A stretch of 64,000 bases of DNA from assembly GCA_002261195.1 (NCBI GenBank), contig MVBO01000001.1, positions 27,624-91,623 of the forward strand, read 5' to 3'. The notes under the pieces were generated by a model, which was given only the letters and a program-made list of their open reading frames with translations, did no database searches and was not told where the DNA came from. This stretch comes from Bifiguratus adelaidae (lineage: Eukaryota > Mucoromycota > Endogonomycetes > Endogonales). The position numbers were made by a program, and so were the translations under genes. Below, in pieces: positions 1-9,863 of this stretch (the first letter of the stretch is position 1; every line of letters starts with the position of its first letter).

Positions 1-1
1 G

Positions 2-636
2 TCGCCACGCAACCAGCATCTTGCAGAGGCAGTAACCCTTCTACTGCAAGGTAAGCTGTACATTACTTGGATTGCCTTGCAAATGACGATTCGATGTGGT
101 TTTCAGACCCCAAAATTCCCGCGAATCCTGGCAATGTTGCGCAGCCGACGTCTCTCCTGCTTCAGGCTCTCTATTCGTCTGCGGAAAGCCCAACACGAGA
201 CAACTCTTCAACGAATCAGGAGCAGAGGAGTCAATACGATATATGTTTTGCTCTAGCGAGCTATTTCACCTGTCAAACGGTGGACGCAGCGTCGGTTATT
301 TGGTCTGAAGGCGAGGAAGCATCCTTCATCGTACTCGCAGGCACGGGTGTCTTGAGGGCCCTGGGATCCAGCGGGGACGGCTTTTCCAAATCAAGGCCAG
401 ATAGCACCACCTTTCTTCCCGGCACATTTCTCGGTGGACTCGATGTTCTCTTGAATAGGCCCAGATCGAGTTCCGTTATCTCTGATCCTGTAGGAGCCCA
501 GTCCTGTACCTTTTGGCGTCTCAGTACTGCCGATTTCTGGGCATTAGTCAGTGGCGAGCGCGAAGGGGCATGCGTCGGACGAAGGTTATGCCGGGCTATA
601 TTGCGTGATGCAGTGGGGATCGGTAGCCAGGAGTAA
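2..636 (+). CDS. SulP-type anion transporter with C-terminal cNMP-binding domain (3' end only)
   Basis: This is the 3' end of a gene cut by the left edge. Exons 2-50 and 107-636 join in phase across a 56-bp GT-AG intron. The visible part resembles the cytoplasmic tail of fungal vacuolar SulP/SLC26 proteins that carry a cyclic-nucleotide-binding-like fold after the STAS domain (yeast Vsb1/YGR125W type). Clues are a jelly-roll-like pattern (SVIWSEGEEASFIVLAG, then a Gly-rich turn and FLPGTFLGGLDVLLNRPRSS) and a helical end around FWALVSGE. No membrane segment lies inside the window, so the transporter assignment rests on the tail only. A generic cNMP-fold protein is the alternative. The stop is TAA at 634-636. 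Confidence 0.55.
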
Positions 637-849
637 GATCGAAGCAAAGATACCAAAAGGGAATGTGGTCTGACCATTTCACATGAGTTGTATAAAAGCA
701 AGATATTGTATATGTTTTAAGTCGACTACAAGCTTTTGGGAAGACTCCAACATAAAATAAGCAATCCTCTCTAAATCTATGAAAGGTGTCAATGCAATCT
801 ATCTGGCGGTAGTCCAGCGGTTGCCGCACCATGTGTCTCCCAAACATTC

Positions 850-1758
850 CTAATCCGCCTTGACTCTGAGTCGATTAACCAACAGATCATTATTGAGAAT
901 TTCATCCCGCATGCCCTCCAAGTCATTGACATCCCAATTGCAACTCAAGTATCGTCCCTTGAGCCAATCTGCTTTACCAGACGACAACCAGACACAAAAG
1001 CCGGCGGCCAGCTCTGGCTCATCGACGAGCATCGCATGGATTGGAGTCGGTAAGTTCTTAGCAAGATCCGTCAAGACCCCTCCAGGATGGATAGCAAAGC
1101 ACTTGATGCCATCCTCGCCGTGATCTTCCTGTACGAATTCGGCGAGTCGATTGATCGCATGCTTGGAAGTTTGATAATCCGAAGCCGTCTTTCTGACCTT
1201 TTGCGCACCTGAAGATGAAATCAGAATCAAGTGCCCGCCAGTGGAACCTGCTGCGGCATGCTTCTTGGCGGAAGCAATCAGGTGCGGCATGGTGTAACGA
1301 ATGACATAGTATGTTCCCTTCATGTTGATCTCCCATGTCTTCCACCATTCGGCTGTCTCCGTTTCACCAATTTTCTTCCCATAGCTGAGATAGCCTGCAT
1401 TGGAATCGACCGTGTCTATTCCACCGAGCACATCCACACAATTTTGAACAGCAGCCTTGACTTGCTCCTCGTCCATTACGTCACAGACGCTGCTGACACA
1501 TGTCGTGTTTGGGTTCGCTTTGCGTATCTGAGATTCTGTCTCTTCCAGTGCCTCTTTGGATCGAGCCGTAATATATATACCGCGCGCTCCCGCTTGAGCA
1601 AACGCCACGGCTGTCGCTTGACCGATTCCCCGAGAAGCACCGGTGATAAAGATAATCTTGCCTTCAGCAGCTCCTTTGAGTGTTGCAGTAGGATTGATAG
1701 CGTCGTATTGCTTGTGATGATCATTTTTGATCTGCACGAGATCCTGCACGGTCGCCAT
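850..1758 (-). CDS. Short-chain dehydrogenase/reductase (SDR)
   Basis: Intronless gene for a 302-residue classical SDR, a soluble NAD(P)-dependent oxidoreductase. The Rossmann motif TGASRGIG lies near residue 40, the N-A-G motif (SNAGYLSYG) near 120, a catalytic Ser in LILISSSG, and the Y-x-x-x-K pair in YQTSKHAINR near 195. After the active site comes HPGGVLTDL, typical of the SDR substrate loop. There is no signal peptide or membrane segment, so it is probably cytosolic. The substrate cannot be read from the sequence; fungal relatives are often annotated only as oxidoreductases. The first ATG is at 1756-1758. About 80 bp upstream lies a telobox-like AAACCCTAACCC (1838-1849). Confidence 0.9.
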   Translation of the reverse strand: MATVQDLVQIKNDHHKQYDAINPTATLKGAAEGKIIFITGASRGIGQATAVAFAQAGARGIYITARSKEALEETESQIRKANPNTTCVSSVCDVMDEEQVKAAVQNCVDVLGGIDTVDSNAGYLSYGKKIGETETAEWWKTWEINMKGTYYVIRYTMPHLIASAKKHAAAGSTGGHLILISSSGAQKVRKTASDYQTSKHAINRLAEFVQEDHGEDGIKCFAIHPGGVLTDLAKNLPTPIHAMLVDEPELAAGFCVWLSSGKADWLKGRYLSCNWDVNDLEGMRDEILNNDLLVNRLRVKAD

Positions 1759-2480
1759 GGTTGCAAGTCAAAGGAACGATTGATATTTTTCCCTTTGGTT
1801 TGATCCGTCGCGCTCTTGTCGGCCACAGTGACATCTTGGGTTAGGGTTTTTGGACGTTCACTGTTCACCGATCCACCATGAACTGTGGATGCCTTTTGCA
1901 TTGGATGAAAACGCCTGGTTGCTATGCTCTTTCTCTGCCCTCGCCTTCGTTCTCACACGCGAATGCAGTGTCCTTTAATAGCCACGGAACATCGGGGCTC
2001 AACTCAAATCTTTGACCAGTGGCCTGTCCATAGCCACTGCTACCACCGATGCTAAGTATGATCTTCATCTATCCGAGTGGCATTCCACGGATAGGTGATG
2101 TCAGTCATGTGCCTCCCCCAGGCCAAGTGGATCTGCTATCTGATCATCCTCAAGCAAACTCTAAACCTTAAATGGTAATTAGCAATGACATCGTTTAATG
2201 ACGTTAATTTGCAGTGTTCTCAACTCTCAACTCTCATTCTCATTCTTGCCCCTGGCTTTCTCTCTCTTTCTCTGCTATCAAATTGTTAAGTTTACGGGTA
2301 CCTTGGTATTAATTGGGCCTTGTTCATCAGTTTGTGACAAGGGGTTGAGGACCTGGACAACGTGGCCTCATCACCGTCCGGCATCCCATGAACCAACATC
2401 AACCTCATTACTTGCATTCTTACACTTCTCAATCACAAACAACTATGGCCTGCATATCACTACCGAAACCGCATTCAATC
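1759..2480. other. Intergenic, divergent promoter region
   Basis: This lies between the divergent SDR and GT64 genes. It holds a telobox-like GGGTTAGGGTTT at 1838-1849 and pyrimidine-rich tracts around 2230-2280 just upstream of the GT64 start. I see no RNA gene or credible extra coding sequence. The open frames crossing it are short and lack protein-like composition. Confidence 0.5.
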
Positions 2481-4413
2481 ATGAAGACGTTAGGACGTCC
2501 GTGCTTTCTCATCGTTATCATCTGCTTATTCTCGGTTACATTTTTGCGGTACGAAGATCGCTTCAACACATTAAACGCTGGTCCTGCACCGAATCTGGAC
2601 GCTGATATTACCTTATCACAACCGCCACCGACACAGAGTGCATACGCGTTTGCAACTATAGCATGTCAGGAGGATATGGTAAGATCAACTCTTTACACGT
2701 AGGACAAGGGAGATTGCTAATGCCCAAAGTAAGCTTCCTCTGATACAAACGTTGACTCACTCCTTGACGCGGCATCACGCGTCCATATATCCAATTCTGG
2801 TGCTGATACCATCCAAATGGATATCTGAACCCACGCTAGAAACTCCGCTAAATGCTATCCAGGTGCTTGGTGGCCACATTCGAACTGTTCCTGACCACAC
2901 ATGCGCCAGAGCAAAGCTCTCTCTATGGAATATGAAAGAGTATGACAAGATTGTTTACATACAGCCACATTCCGTCGTCACACATCCTATCGGACACTTG
3001 TTTACTTTGCCAGAGTCCGTCGCCACCTTACCGTCTTCCGGACCAATGATCATACAGCCGTCAACCAAAGTTTATGAAGGATTACTTTCGACTGCTGATG
3101 AGCGGCTTCCGACTGTAGATGACAGCATAGCTTGGTATTTTGCTGACAAGGAAGAAGGACTCCGCCATGTTCCCGGAGTACTCAAGATTTCCGATGCCAC
3201 GTTGTCAAAACCTTCCACATCTTCCGCTGCGCATCAAAAGATTTTGGAACGAACAACGTCCATTGTGCAGTTTGATCCGCAAGTTCTTCCGCATCGTATC
3301 TATCAATCCCTTCGCGATGACTGGGATCGATACTACCACCCGCGATGGTTTGAGGCTTGGCATGCCCTTTTTAGGGACGCTGATAAACTCGTAATGGATA
3401 GTGCTGGAGCTTCGTCCTCGACATATGATGAAAGTAGCGCAGTGGTCAGTAGTGACGCTTCCGCCTCTCGTCAGTCGACATCTATCGAATCACAGGATGA
3501 CTTTTACAAGCGCGGTTGGGCTACTCCAAATCGCGCTGCCGATGTCTGTTCGACCATCAATACTGCCACCGACCTCGAATTCCCCATCAAGAACAAATTT
3601 TCCGTATTGCTCTCCACGTATGAACCCGAACGTCAACTCTATCTCGTCAAAATGATTAAGCATTTTGCCAAGTCCCAAATGGTCGATACCATCTATGTCA
3701 CCTGGCACAATCCCAAAAAACCCATTGAGCAATCACTTCTCGATCTTGAAAAGAGTCTCGATGTCCCCGTCAAGTTCTTGCATCAACAGACCGACTCCCT
3801 CAACAACCGCTTCAACCCCATTCCATCCCTCCGCACCTCCTCCGTCTATATTGTTGACGATGACATCGTCCTGCCTATCAAAGATATTGAGTTCGCCTTT
3901 GCGGCTTGGCAACTCAATCAAAACTCTATACTCGGTCATTTCCCAAGAGCACACACCTATGATCCTGCCACGCAAAAAGCGCACTATCAAATTTCGGGAT
4001 TCAACAAGCGTTCGCATTACACCATGGTATTGACCAAGTCAATGTTCGTCAAGAGTGATTTCCTCTGGCTTTATACCTGCGCCTTTGACGAGCGCGTTCA
4101 TGCCTATGTGGACACGCGACTCAACTGCGAAGACATTGCCTTCAATATGCTTGTGACTGGTACAACCGGCAGAAGTCCTTTGGTCGTCAATGCTACCGCA
4201 ATCTGGGATTATGGTGCATCTGATGGCATCTCTCGCTTGGATGGCCACATGGGCGAGCGAGATGAATGCGTTGCACGACTCATTGAAGTAGTCGGATCCC
4301 GTGGTCCAGGTAAACCACTCATGACAGAAGTGCTCAAGAAACATACCGCGCTTTGGGGTGAATTTGCTCATCTACCCTTTCATAGAGCCAGTTGGGATAG
4401 TTGGGTCAGTTGA
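2481..4413 (+). CDS. Exostosin-like glycosyltransferase (GT64 domain), type II membrane protein
   Basis: Two exons, 2481-2678 and 2734-4413, join in phase 0 over a 55-bp intron, giving 625 residues. The N-terminus has a short cytoplasmic tail and one anchor (FLIVIICLFSVTFL), as in Golgi type II glycosyltransferases. Residues about 50-130 look like a GT8/glycogenin-like segment (YDKIVYIQPHSVVTHPIGHLF) whose metal site appears lost. The C-terminal half from FSVLLSTYEPERQ is a GT64 domain: the DxD-type metal site is VYIVDDDIVLP, followed by the family regions around GFNKRSHYTMVLTKSMF and NCEDIAFNMLV. GT64 enzymes transfer HexNAc or GlcA in animal heparan sulfate synthesis; the fungal substrate is unknown. 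In-frame ATGs at 2388 and 2445 would lengthen the tail. The 2481 start gives the most typical anchor. Confidence 0.82.
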
Positions 4414-4864
4414 ACACGTATATACACTGTACATTAGACACTTGCATTGTTATCCTGTATTATCTTTATGGCTCATCACGCGCGCCTTTTCACGTCCAGT
4501 GTGTTGTCCAAATTAAGGGTTGGTTGGACCTTCGCCAAGTTCTGACCTTCAAGTCAACCTCTTATTCCATTGACCTCACATTGGGTCCCTTTTTTACCCT
4601 ACACCATAGATTTAGGCACTCTTACCGTTTGATATCAAAGCCATGGTAAGCTAATAACGTGCTTTGTAGTGTAGATTGGTCTCCGTGCTCACCATCTGTC
4701 GCCTCCCCTTCTCTTCTCTTCCTTTGGTTGTCTATCCTTTACGCTACTGATCTCTTACTTCCGCAACCGGCAAACTGCACCTCACCACTTGTATCCACAC
4801 GCTGACTTGTTCACTCCTTTCATCTCGTCACTTCTTCGCACGGTCATGCTACCCTCAGGCGGAC
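4414..4864. other. Intergenic region
   Basis: 3' flank of the GT64 gene and 5' flank of TVP23. Pyrimidine-rich runs (about 4690-4740) precede the TVP23 start. I see no gene or repeat here. Confidence 0.4.
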
Positions 4865-5661
4865 ATGAGCCGTCAAAACCTCCTCTCACCCACTTCCACG
4901 CCCCTTCCGCCCGATACAGACCTCGAAAGCGGTATGCAAGGGTCCATGGCACCTCAGCAAGGCTCCGGGTTTGTAAAAACATACATTGAAGGATCCAGGT
5001 ACGTGCAGGAAAGGCGCAAAAAACGAAAGATACACGCACGTCTAACGACTTTCATAGTCATCCGGTGGCTGTCATGTTCTTTCTTGTCTTTCGACTAGGC
5101 GCCCTCCTCACCTACCTCCTTGGTTCCTTTTTCACCGACAATTTCACGCTCATCTTTGTTCTTTGCATTCTATTCCTTGCCTTTGATTTCTGGACGGTCA
5201 AGAACGTGTCAGGGCGTTTGTTGGTGGGATTGCGGTGGTGGAATGAAGTCAGAGAAGATGGCAACAATGTCTGGGTGTTTGAAAGTGCCGACGTAAGTGC
5301 ATGAAGGCGCAGATAACACATTGAAAACTGAAATTGTCTTTTGCAGCCTTCTCGTAAGACGAACCCTTCAGATAGCCGCATTTTTTGGACCACGTTATAC
5401 CTGACTCCAGCTCTTTGGCTCTTGTTTGCCTTTACATGTCTCATCACTGGCAAGTTCGGATGGCTTCTTATTGTCGTTGTCGCCATCCTCTTGAACGGTG
5501 CCAACGTCATTGGATACACGAGCTGCGACAAGGACGCGCGAAAACGGTGGGCCGCTGGAGCCACTGCTGGTGTGATGGGCAATATGGGCTTTGGCGCGGG
5601 ATCTTTCATGAAGGCCATGGTTGGCAATAGCGTTACTGGATTGTTTGGTGGTCGATCATAA
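4865..5661 (+). CDS. TVP23: Golgi apparatus membrane protein TVP23
   Basis: Three exons, 4865-4998, 5058-5292 and 5347-5661, keep phase and give 227 residues. Tvp23/FAM18 is a small multi-span protein of late Golgi membranes linked to vesicle traffic. The family core is easy to see: HPVAVMFFLVFRLGALLTYLL, then a hydrophobic hairpin, FDFWTVKNVSGRLLVGLRWW, and after the last intron FWTTLYLTPALWLLFAF plus a fourth span. The length matches the family (about 200). The N-terminal tail of about 40 residues is Ser/Pro/Gln-rich and likely cytosolic. Confidence 0.95.
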
Positions 5662-6306
5662 TCCTCAAACACGAATAGATTCCATGGCTGGCCTAACCCG
5701 TCGTCCGCTTGTTCACATGTCTTCGTGTGTTGAATGGTTAACCCCGGTTAACTCCCACAGATAAGATGTTTGCCTCCTTGTGTGATATTCTCATCTCCCA
5801 AATCAACCACGATCACATTCATTAAACCGTTATCTCATCTAGCAAACATCCGCAAGTGGAACTATCCGCGACGACGACCTGCCCCTTATCAACACCATGT
5901 GCCTCAAAATCGTTATCTATTGCCTTTTTGGAACGGCTGGGCACGGACAGAGCCACCTTCCTTGACCATGACTTGGTCGCAGATGAAAAAGTACTATCTC
6001 CTCTTGAATCGTCCATACCATATCATCGATTGAAGCATAACTAATACATGGTCGATGTGTTCTAGATACATTCAGTATGTTATGCAAAATAGTTTGGAAC
6101 ACTCGTTTGACTGATATCCCACTTAGCCCTTTCCTATCACTTACCATAAATGGGAAAAATCATTCTCTCGAACGTCGAGAAAGCGAGATTCCACGAGTGA
6201 CATGATTGTGTTATCTATACGCGGACGAGACAATATAAATACGTCCACCTTCCAATGAGTTTGTTTTCATTCCTTCTCACTTCCTGGTTTACCGAGATTC
6301 ATCCAA
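5662..6306. other. Intergenic region upstream of the ammonium transporter
   Basis: Holds the TVP23 3' flank and the promoter of the ammonium transporter. I see no credible coding sequence. Candidate promoter elements are listed separately. Confidence 0.45.
5760..6241 (+). promoter_or_regulatory. Candidate promoter of the ammonium transporter (GATA-type site, TATA box)
   Basis: TATAAATA lies at 6234-6241, 66 bp before the ATG. A GATAAG is at 5760-5765 and a TTATC (GATAA reversed) lies near 6211. GATA factors control ammonium permeases in ascomycete nitrogen catabolite repression, so these sites fit by analogy, but single GATA hexamers are frequent by chance. Confidence 0.35.
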
Positions 6307-7813
6307 ATGTCGACGAACTCAACGAGTGGAGCTAGCCCCAGTGGCTATGCGACCCAGTTCAATTCTGGAGACATTGCATGGACGCTTGCTTCGACCGCCC
6401 TTGTATGGCTCATGGTTCCGTAAGTAGGAGCACATTCAATGGTCGATGGAATACTGATGCGTGGTGTAGAGGTGTCGGTTACTTTTATTCTGGCATGGCT
6501 AGATCAAAGAATGCTCTGTCCTTGATCATGTTGTCGGTTATTTCGATCGCCGTCGTTTCTGTTCAGGTAAAGGTGCAGATGGCCATGTGGGATGTCGTAC
6601 TCAAATTTGTGGACAGTGGTTCGTATGGGGATTCAGTTTGACCTTTTCAAAGACGGCCACCAATGGATTTATTGGTAATCTGGACAATGCTTTCTTGCGA
6701 GGTGTTCTCGGTGATCCTTCCATTGGTTCTCCCAACATTCCCGATCTTGTCTTTTGCATTTTCCAATGCATGTTCGCTGCTATTACTCCCGCTCTTGCCA
6801 TCGGTGCCGCAGCCGAACGTGCCCGGCTTCTTCCCATGATCATCTTCATTTTCGTCTGGACCACCATTGTCTACGATCCGATTGCTTGCTGGACCTGGAA
6901 CTCGAGCGGTTGGTCCTTCAAGTTGGGCGGTCTTGATTTCGCGGGTGGAACGCCTGTTCACATTAGCAGCGGTGCCGCTTCCCTGGCTTATGCCCTCAAA
7001 CTCGGCAAACGTCACGGTCATGGCACGGAAGACTTTAAGCCTCACAACATGTCCAATGTCGTCTTGGGTACCGCTTTCCTCTGGTTTGGATGGTTTGGTT
7101 TCAATGGCGGTTCCGCTTTGGCGGGCAATTTGCGTGCCGCGATGGCCTGTGTGGTCACCAACGCTGCCGCTGCCACTGGCGGTCTCACCTGGATGCTTCT
7201 CGATTACCGTCTCGAGCGCAAGTTTTCTGCGCTCGGTTTCTGCTCTGGCGCTGTCACCGGTCTGGTTGCCATTACCCCTGCTTCAGGTTTCGTTGGACCA
7301 GCGGCCTCCATTGCCATCGGTTTCATTGGCGCCGTTGTCTGCAATTTTGCTTGCAAGCTCAAGCACTGGCTCAACTATGATGATGCTCTTGATGTCTTTG
7401 CTGTCCACGGCGTCGGTGGTTTCGTGGGTGACATCCTCACCGGTATTTTTGCTGAATCATATGTTGCCGGTCTCGACAACATTACCGTTATACCCGGTGG
7501 TTGGCTCAATGGTCACTGGATCCAAATTGCCTACCAATTGGCCGATGGTGTAACCGGCATGAGCTATTCCTTCTTCATGACCTACATCATACTCACCGTT
7601 ATGGACAAGATCCCTGGTCTATCCCTCCGTATCGACATTGAGCGCGAAATCGCTGGTTTGGATGCCGCCGAGATTGGAGAGAACGCTTATTACCACGTGG
7701 ACAAGATTTTGATTCACGATCCTCGCACCAACGAGACCAAGATTGTTGAACAAGTTCGCAAGGATACCGACAGTACCGAAAAGGCTGCTGATGCCAGTCT
7801 AAACAATGAATAG
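6307..7813 (+). CDS. Ammonium transporter (Amt/Mep/Rh family)
   Basis: Exons 6307-6419, 6470-6566 and 6617-7813 give 468 residues, the usual Mep length. It is a plasma-membrane channel-like transporter for ammonium with 11 expected spans. Family marks include MVPGVGYFYSG in the first helix, the signature DFAGGTPVHISSGAASLAYA holding the first pore His, NAAAATGGLTWMLLDY, and the second pore His in VHGVGGFVGDILTG. The cytosolic C-terminal tail (DIEREIAGLDAAEIGENAYY) matches the conserved trans-activation tail of the trimer. Both introns are about 50 bp. The real N-terminus comes from two short exons and would be missed by ORF calling alone. Confidence 0.96.
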
Positions 7814-8150
7814 AGAGCGTAGGGATGCGTCTCTCTACCTTTGCTTCCCAGTCTCTCTCCTTCATGTATGCCGACCTTCCTCCGTCTTCTTGCACACCCG
7901 TGTTTCCTAATTGCTTTTGTAAGTACTTGTACATTACATATTCCATCTATCGAGTCAATATGTCCATTTCAAATTATTTAACGGCTCATGGACCTCCTGC
8001 TGACGCGACAAGGCTCATGGATGTATATCCATTGGGAGAAAGGAGCAAACGGCCGCACGGATTCATCGCATTGTATGTATAAAATGTTTGTTGAGGACAT
8101 GACGATGAAGTAGGTATGCGCACTGCCTGCCTAAGGTACAACCCATCTAT
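7814..8150. other. Intergenic, convergent 3' ends
   Basis: Between the stop of the ammonium transporter and the stop of OLA1. Only 3' flanking sequence is apparent. Confidence 0.4.
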
Positions 8151-9789
8151 CTATTTCTTTTTGGGATTCGCAGTTACTGTGTTGACGAATAGAGTCAGTC
8201 CATAGTGCATGCCAGATATTATATCGCGCTCACACCTACCATTAAACTTGAAGTAAATAATGTCACCATCTTCAACCACATAATCCTTGCCCTTTTGGTT
8301 GTACTTTCCAGCCGCCTTAACAGCCGCATCTGTCTTCAGTTCATGAAGATCATCGTATTTCATAACTTCAGCCATGATGAAACCACGTTCAAAGTCAGTG
8401 TGAATGACACCGGCGGCTTGAGGAGCCTTGGTATTTTTGCGGATGGTCCAGGCGCGAACCTCATCGGGTCCGCCTGTAAAGTAGTAGATCAATTGCAGCG
8501 ATTGGTAACCGGCAACAATGATCTTTGGAAGGGCGGACGTGGCGCCAATTTCCTTCTCGTAGCTTGCCTTCTCCTCGGGGCTCATTTCGGAAAGCTACGC
8601 GGGCAAGTGAGCGAGGTGTTGGCAGACAGCTAGATGCTTACCTTCGATTCTAGGGCGGCAGAGTAGGGAATGATAAGATCCCCAGGGTGATGTTCATCCA
8701 CCCATTGTTTTACCTTGATCAACCTAGAATGCATTTAGCCGTCGTGCCGACTAGGATGCGACATACGTACCACTTGTTCTTCTTTCGGATGTAATCCTTT
8801 TCGCTCAAGTTACAAAGGTAAATGACGGGCTTGGCAGTGAGTAGGTACATGCCATTGATAATGTCGATCTAAGCGAAACATGAGCACGTAAGCTAGTCTT
8901 GCAAGATGATTTGGCAACTTACTTCCTTGTTGGACCAATCGCCCATACGGACATCCTTCTTGTCCTCCTTGACCCAATTGTACACCTTTTGAACAATCTC
9001 GTATTCTTCCTTCTTGGCCTTATCAGCAGCACTGCCACCGTGACCCAAGCGTCCAGCGATCTTTTGGAGTTCAGCGACTTGCTTAGCCAAGAAAGCCTCA
9101 TCCTTTAGCCTTAATTCTTCGTGGATAATCTCCATATCACGGATAGGTTCCAACTCTCCTTCCACATGGATCTATGCGATAAATCGACTTAGCGTAGTCG
9201 CGACGCAAGCTCACGATCCGCTAGTCAACATACCACATCAGGCTCTTCAAAGCAACGGACCATATGAAAGATGGCATCGACGGATTGGATGTGGGACAAG
9301 AAAGCATTACCCAAACCAGCACCTGATGAGGCACCTTTGACCAAACCAGCAATATCGACCACAGTCAGGAAAGCAGGGACCTATTTGTAGAGTAAGCTAG
9401 TGTCCATCAATGTCTCTATATGCCTAGACCAAGAAAGCTTACCTTGGACGCTGGCTTGTAGTGCTCGCACAACCAGGCAAAGCGCTCATCGGGAACAGCG
9501 ACTCGAGACTCCTCGGGGTCTTGAGCTGCGTTAGTCCACCAGTTACCATACACACCACCTTGTTCTCTCACCAATGGTACAGAATGGATAGTTCTCGGCA
9601 GAAGCAGCGCTGTTGGTGATGGCATTGAAAAAGGTTGATTTGCTAACCGATTGTCAACATACATCATTCACTTTCAAGTATGCGCTCAACTCACCCAACG
9701 TTAGGCATACCAACCACACCAATCTTTAGGTTGTTGGACGGCCGGCCAAGCAAGGCCTTTTCTTCCTTGACTTGCTTCTTGGGTGGCAT
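8151..9789 (-). CDS. OLA1: Obg-like ATPase 1 (YchF/Ola1)
   Basis: Nine exons on the minus strand: 9695-9789, 9572-9642, 9443-9519, 9234-9380, 8923-9171, 8771-8868, 8642-8723, 8240-8594 and 8151-8176. All phases agree and give 399 residues, the normal Ola1 size. The protein is a cytosolic TRAFAC-class P-loop ATPase linked to translation and stress. The P-loop is split by intron 1 (GVVGMPNVG then KSTFFNAIT). Next come DERFAWL, the Walker B region [12 protein letters not shown], a coiled-coil insertion, the NLSEKDY region that replaces NKxD, and a C-terminal TGS domain ([17 protein letters not shown]). The last exon encodes only the Lys-rich end. Confidence 0.96.
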
Positions 9790-9863
9790 GATATGCAAGC
9801 AAGACGTTACGTCTAATGAGAGAAGTAAGTGGCTTATAAACAGCTTTAAGGTGCAGTCACACG

